A stretch of DNA of 5,684 nt, from positions 1-5,684 of the forward strand of contig CAJOFG010000080.1 of assembly GCA_905233965.1 (NCBI GenBank), given 5' to 3'. The notes beneath the pieces are model-generated. The model saw only the letters and a program-made list of their open reading frames with translations. It was not told where the DNA came from and ran no database searches. The stretch comes from an uncultured Selenomonadaceae bacterium. Lineage in GTDB: Bacteria > Bacillota > Negativicutes > Selenomonadales > Selenomonadaceae. A program made the translations under genes and the position numbers. Below are positions 4,591 to 5,684 of the stretch, in pieces (the first letter of the stretch is position 1; each line of letters begins with the position of its first letter).

Positions 4591-5684
4591 ATTCTGCCGC
4601 TTGGATTGAGTGTACCGACGAAAATTTTATCAACGCCGATATTGAAAAAATTCCGACGGTTTTGGTTTTGAATTATTTCGATTTGCCGTACAGCGTTTAT
4701 TGCCCGGTGCATCATTTCATTGAAAAAATTGTCGAGGAAAACGATTCGGAAATTATTTCCGCCGAAGGTTGCAAATTTCAAGATTCGGACAGAGTGATGG
4801 ACAAAAAACTTTTGTATTGCCCGACGAAAAAATACCTTGAAGAAGTTATTTTGGCGGACGGCAACGAAATAATCACCGACACTTTCAGCAAATTTACCGG
4901 CTTGGTCGGTTTCGGAAAATACACCGACGAAAGAATTCCGTTTCGTTGGAGAATTTTTCAAAGTTCCGTCAAAGCTCCGATAAACATTGCCGTCGATTTT
5001 GCCGAAATAAAACGTGACAACAGCGGTATCAGAAGTCGTTGGGAAAATTTTTTTATCGCCGTATCTTTCGCTAAAAAAATTTCCGCCATAAAAAGAATAA
5101 AAACTGATCACCTGTACGTAATTAAATCTGTAAATTGGACGGAAGCGGAAACCGAAATAGAAATTCCGGAAATTGTCGAAAATGCGGCAATGGAAATTTT
5201 TCTCGAAGATACAAAGGCAATTTACGGATTTAAACCGACGGTCATCACAAAATTCAAGGGCAAAGAAAAAATTACGGCGTACATCAAACGACCGTTCGAT
5301 CCCGATATAATTTTGCTGAAACATTTTTTTGTTCACTTCGGCGACTTCGACAGAATTTTCCCTTATGACTGCACCGACAATTATAAAATTATTTGCCGAC
5401 TGCTTAAAATAAATCCGCCGAAAAGTTTACGCAAGGCTTACGCCGAAAATCATTACGCGATAATTTGGTATATGCTTTTCCGGCAGTGGGGAGTCAAAGA
5501 TATAAACTTCATGCAAAAATTTTTCCGGATTGACGATAACATTGCAATTTTTCCTCTCGACGAATTGATTTTCCATGCGCCTACAAAAAAAGTTGTCAAA
5601 TCCGGCATCAGTCCTTATTGGAATGCGTTCGAGCATTTTTGCAAATTTATCCTCAAAAATAAGGGCGAAAAATTTTTGACGAAC
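4560..5684 (+). CDS. Unrecognised large protein, 3' end outside window
   Basis: From ATG 4560 to the right edge there are 375 codons without a stop; the frame is in fact open from 4476. The codon pattern (many GAA, AAA, ATT, GCC, CCG) matches neighbouring genes, so it is very probably coding. I do not recognise the family. The protein looks soluble, with no signal peptide or membrane segment. It is rich in Phe, Tyr, Lys and Glu, has scattered Cys and His (an N-terminal YCPVHHF and a later LYCP), and ends in a helical-looking part with PPKSLRKAYAENHYAIIWYM and RQWGVKDINFMQKFF. YCPVHH and LYCP are spaced too irregularly to call a zinc site. The start is uncertain: ATG 4560 has only GGGGG (4547-4551) upstream, whereas a strong site serves ATG 4519 in another frame. 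No separate promoter is evident, so read-through from upstream or a weak promoter overlapping the hairpin is possible. Confidence 0.8.
   Translation, partial: MVNRAFRYDLNSAAWIECTDENFINADIEKIPTVLVLNYFDLPYSVYCPVHHFIEKIVEENDSEIISAEGCKFQDSDRVMDKKLLYCPTKKYLEEVILADGNEIITDTFSKFTGLVGFGKYTDERIPFRWRIFQSSVKAPINIAVDFAEIKRDNSGIRSRWENFFIAVSFAKKISAIKRIKTDHLYVIKSVNWTEAETEIEIPEIVENAAMEIFLEDTKAIYGFKPTVITKFKGKEKITAYIKRPFDPDIILLKHFFVHFGDFDRIFPYDCTDNYKIICRLLKINPPKSLRKAYAENHYAIIWYMLFRQWGVKDINFMQKFFRIDDNIAIFPLDELIFHAPTKKVVKSGISPYWNAFEHFCKFILKNKGEKFLTN

Noticed and set aside
4587..5336. Minus-strand 249-codon ORF, Phe/Asn/Arg rich
   Set aside because: It is the shadow of the + strand unknown gene, whose codon pattern and continuity to the window edge are better. 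It has no ribosome site or recognisable motif.

Overview
The window looks like chromosomal DNA of a flagellated Bacillota species. The 3D-domain cell-wall protein and the helix-turn-helix domain next to the tRNA are of Bacillota type. The strong AAAGGTGAT-like ribosome sites and the frequent A/T homopolymers mixed with CCG/GCG/GGC codons would suit a Negativicutes-like (Selenomonas-type) anaerobe. That taxonomic guess is inference; no marker here settles it.

Layout, left to right. (1) 1-816, +: the C-terminal half of a GH13 alpha-glucosidase, cut by the left edge. (2) 819-1424, +: a short A24 prepilin peptidase starting 2 nt after the glucosidase stop. (3) 1423-1462: a hairpin with A- and T-runs that can end transcription from both sides. 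(4) 1484-2707, -: a secreted cell-wall protein with a signal peptide, three peptidoglycan-binding repeats and a C-terminal 3D domain. (5) 2708-2888: a divergent promoter region with a good sigma-A-type promoter for the flagellin, a weaker one for the 3D gene, and nested inverted repeats at the flagellin mRNA start. (6) 2889-3758, +: a divergent flagellin. (7) 3768-3841, +: tRNA-Gly(CCC), only 9 nt after the flagellin stop, followed by a terminator. (8) 3931-4416, +: a 161-residue protein with the helix-turn-helix-like domain usually seen at the C terminus of macro-domain proteins, here without a macro domain, followed by a long AT-rich terminator-like hairpin. (9) 4519/4560-5684, +: a large protein I do not recognise, running off the right edge. 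Its best ribosome site and ATG lie in a different frame from the long reading frame.

Functionally this is a mix of carbohydrate use, surface and secretion functions (prepilin peptidase, wall remodelling, flagellin) and two accessory genes of unknown role. The flagellin and 3D gene share a control region and both act at the cell envelope. The glucosidase and peptidase appear to be one transcription unit without an obvious common pathway. The most useful leads are the frame offset at the start of the last gene, the unknown protein itself, the stand-alone macro-partner domain, and the flagellin leader and tRNA arrangement. I found no strong evidence for a complete new multi-gene system.
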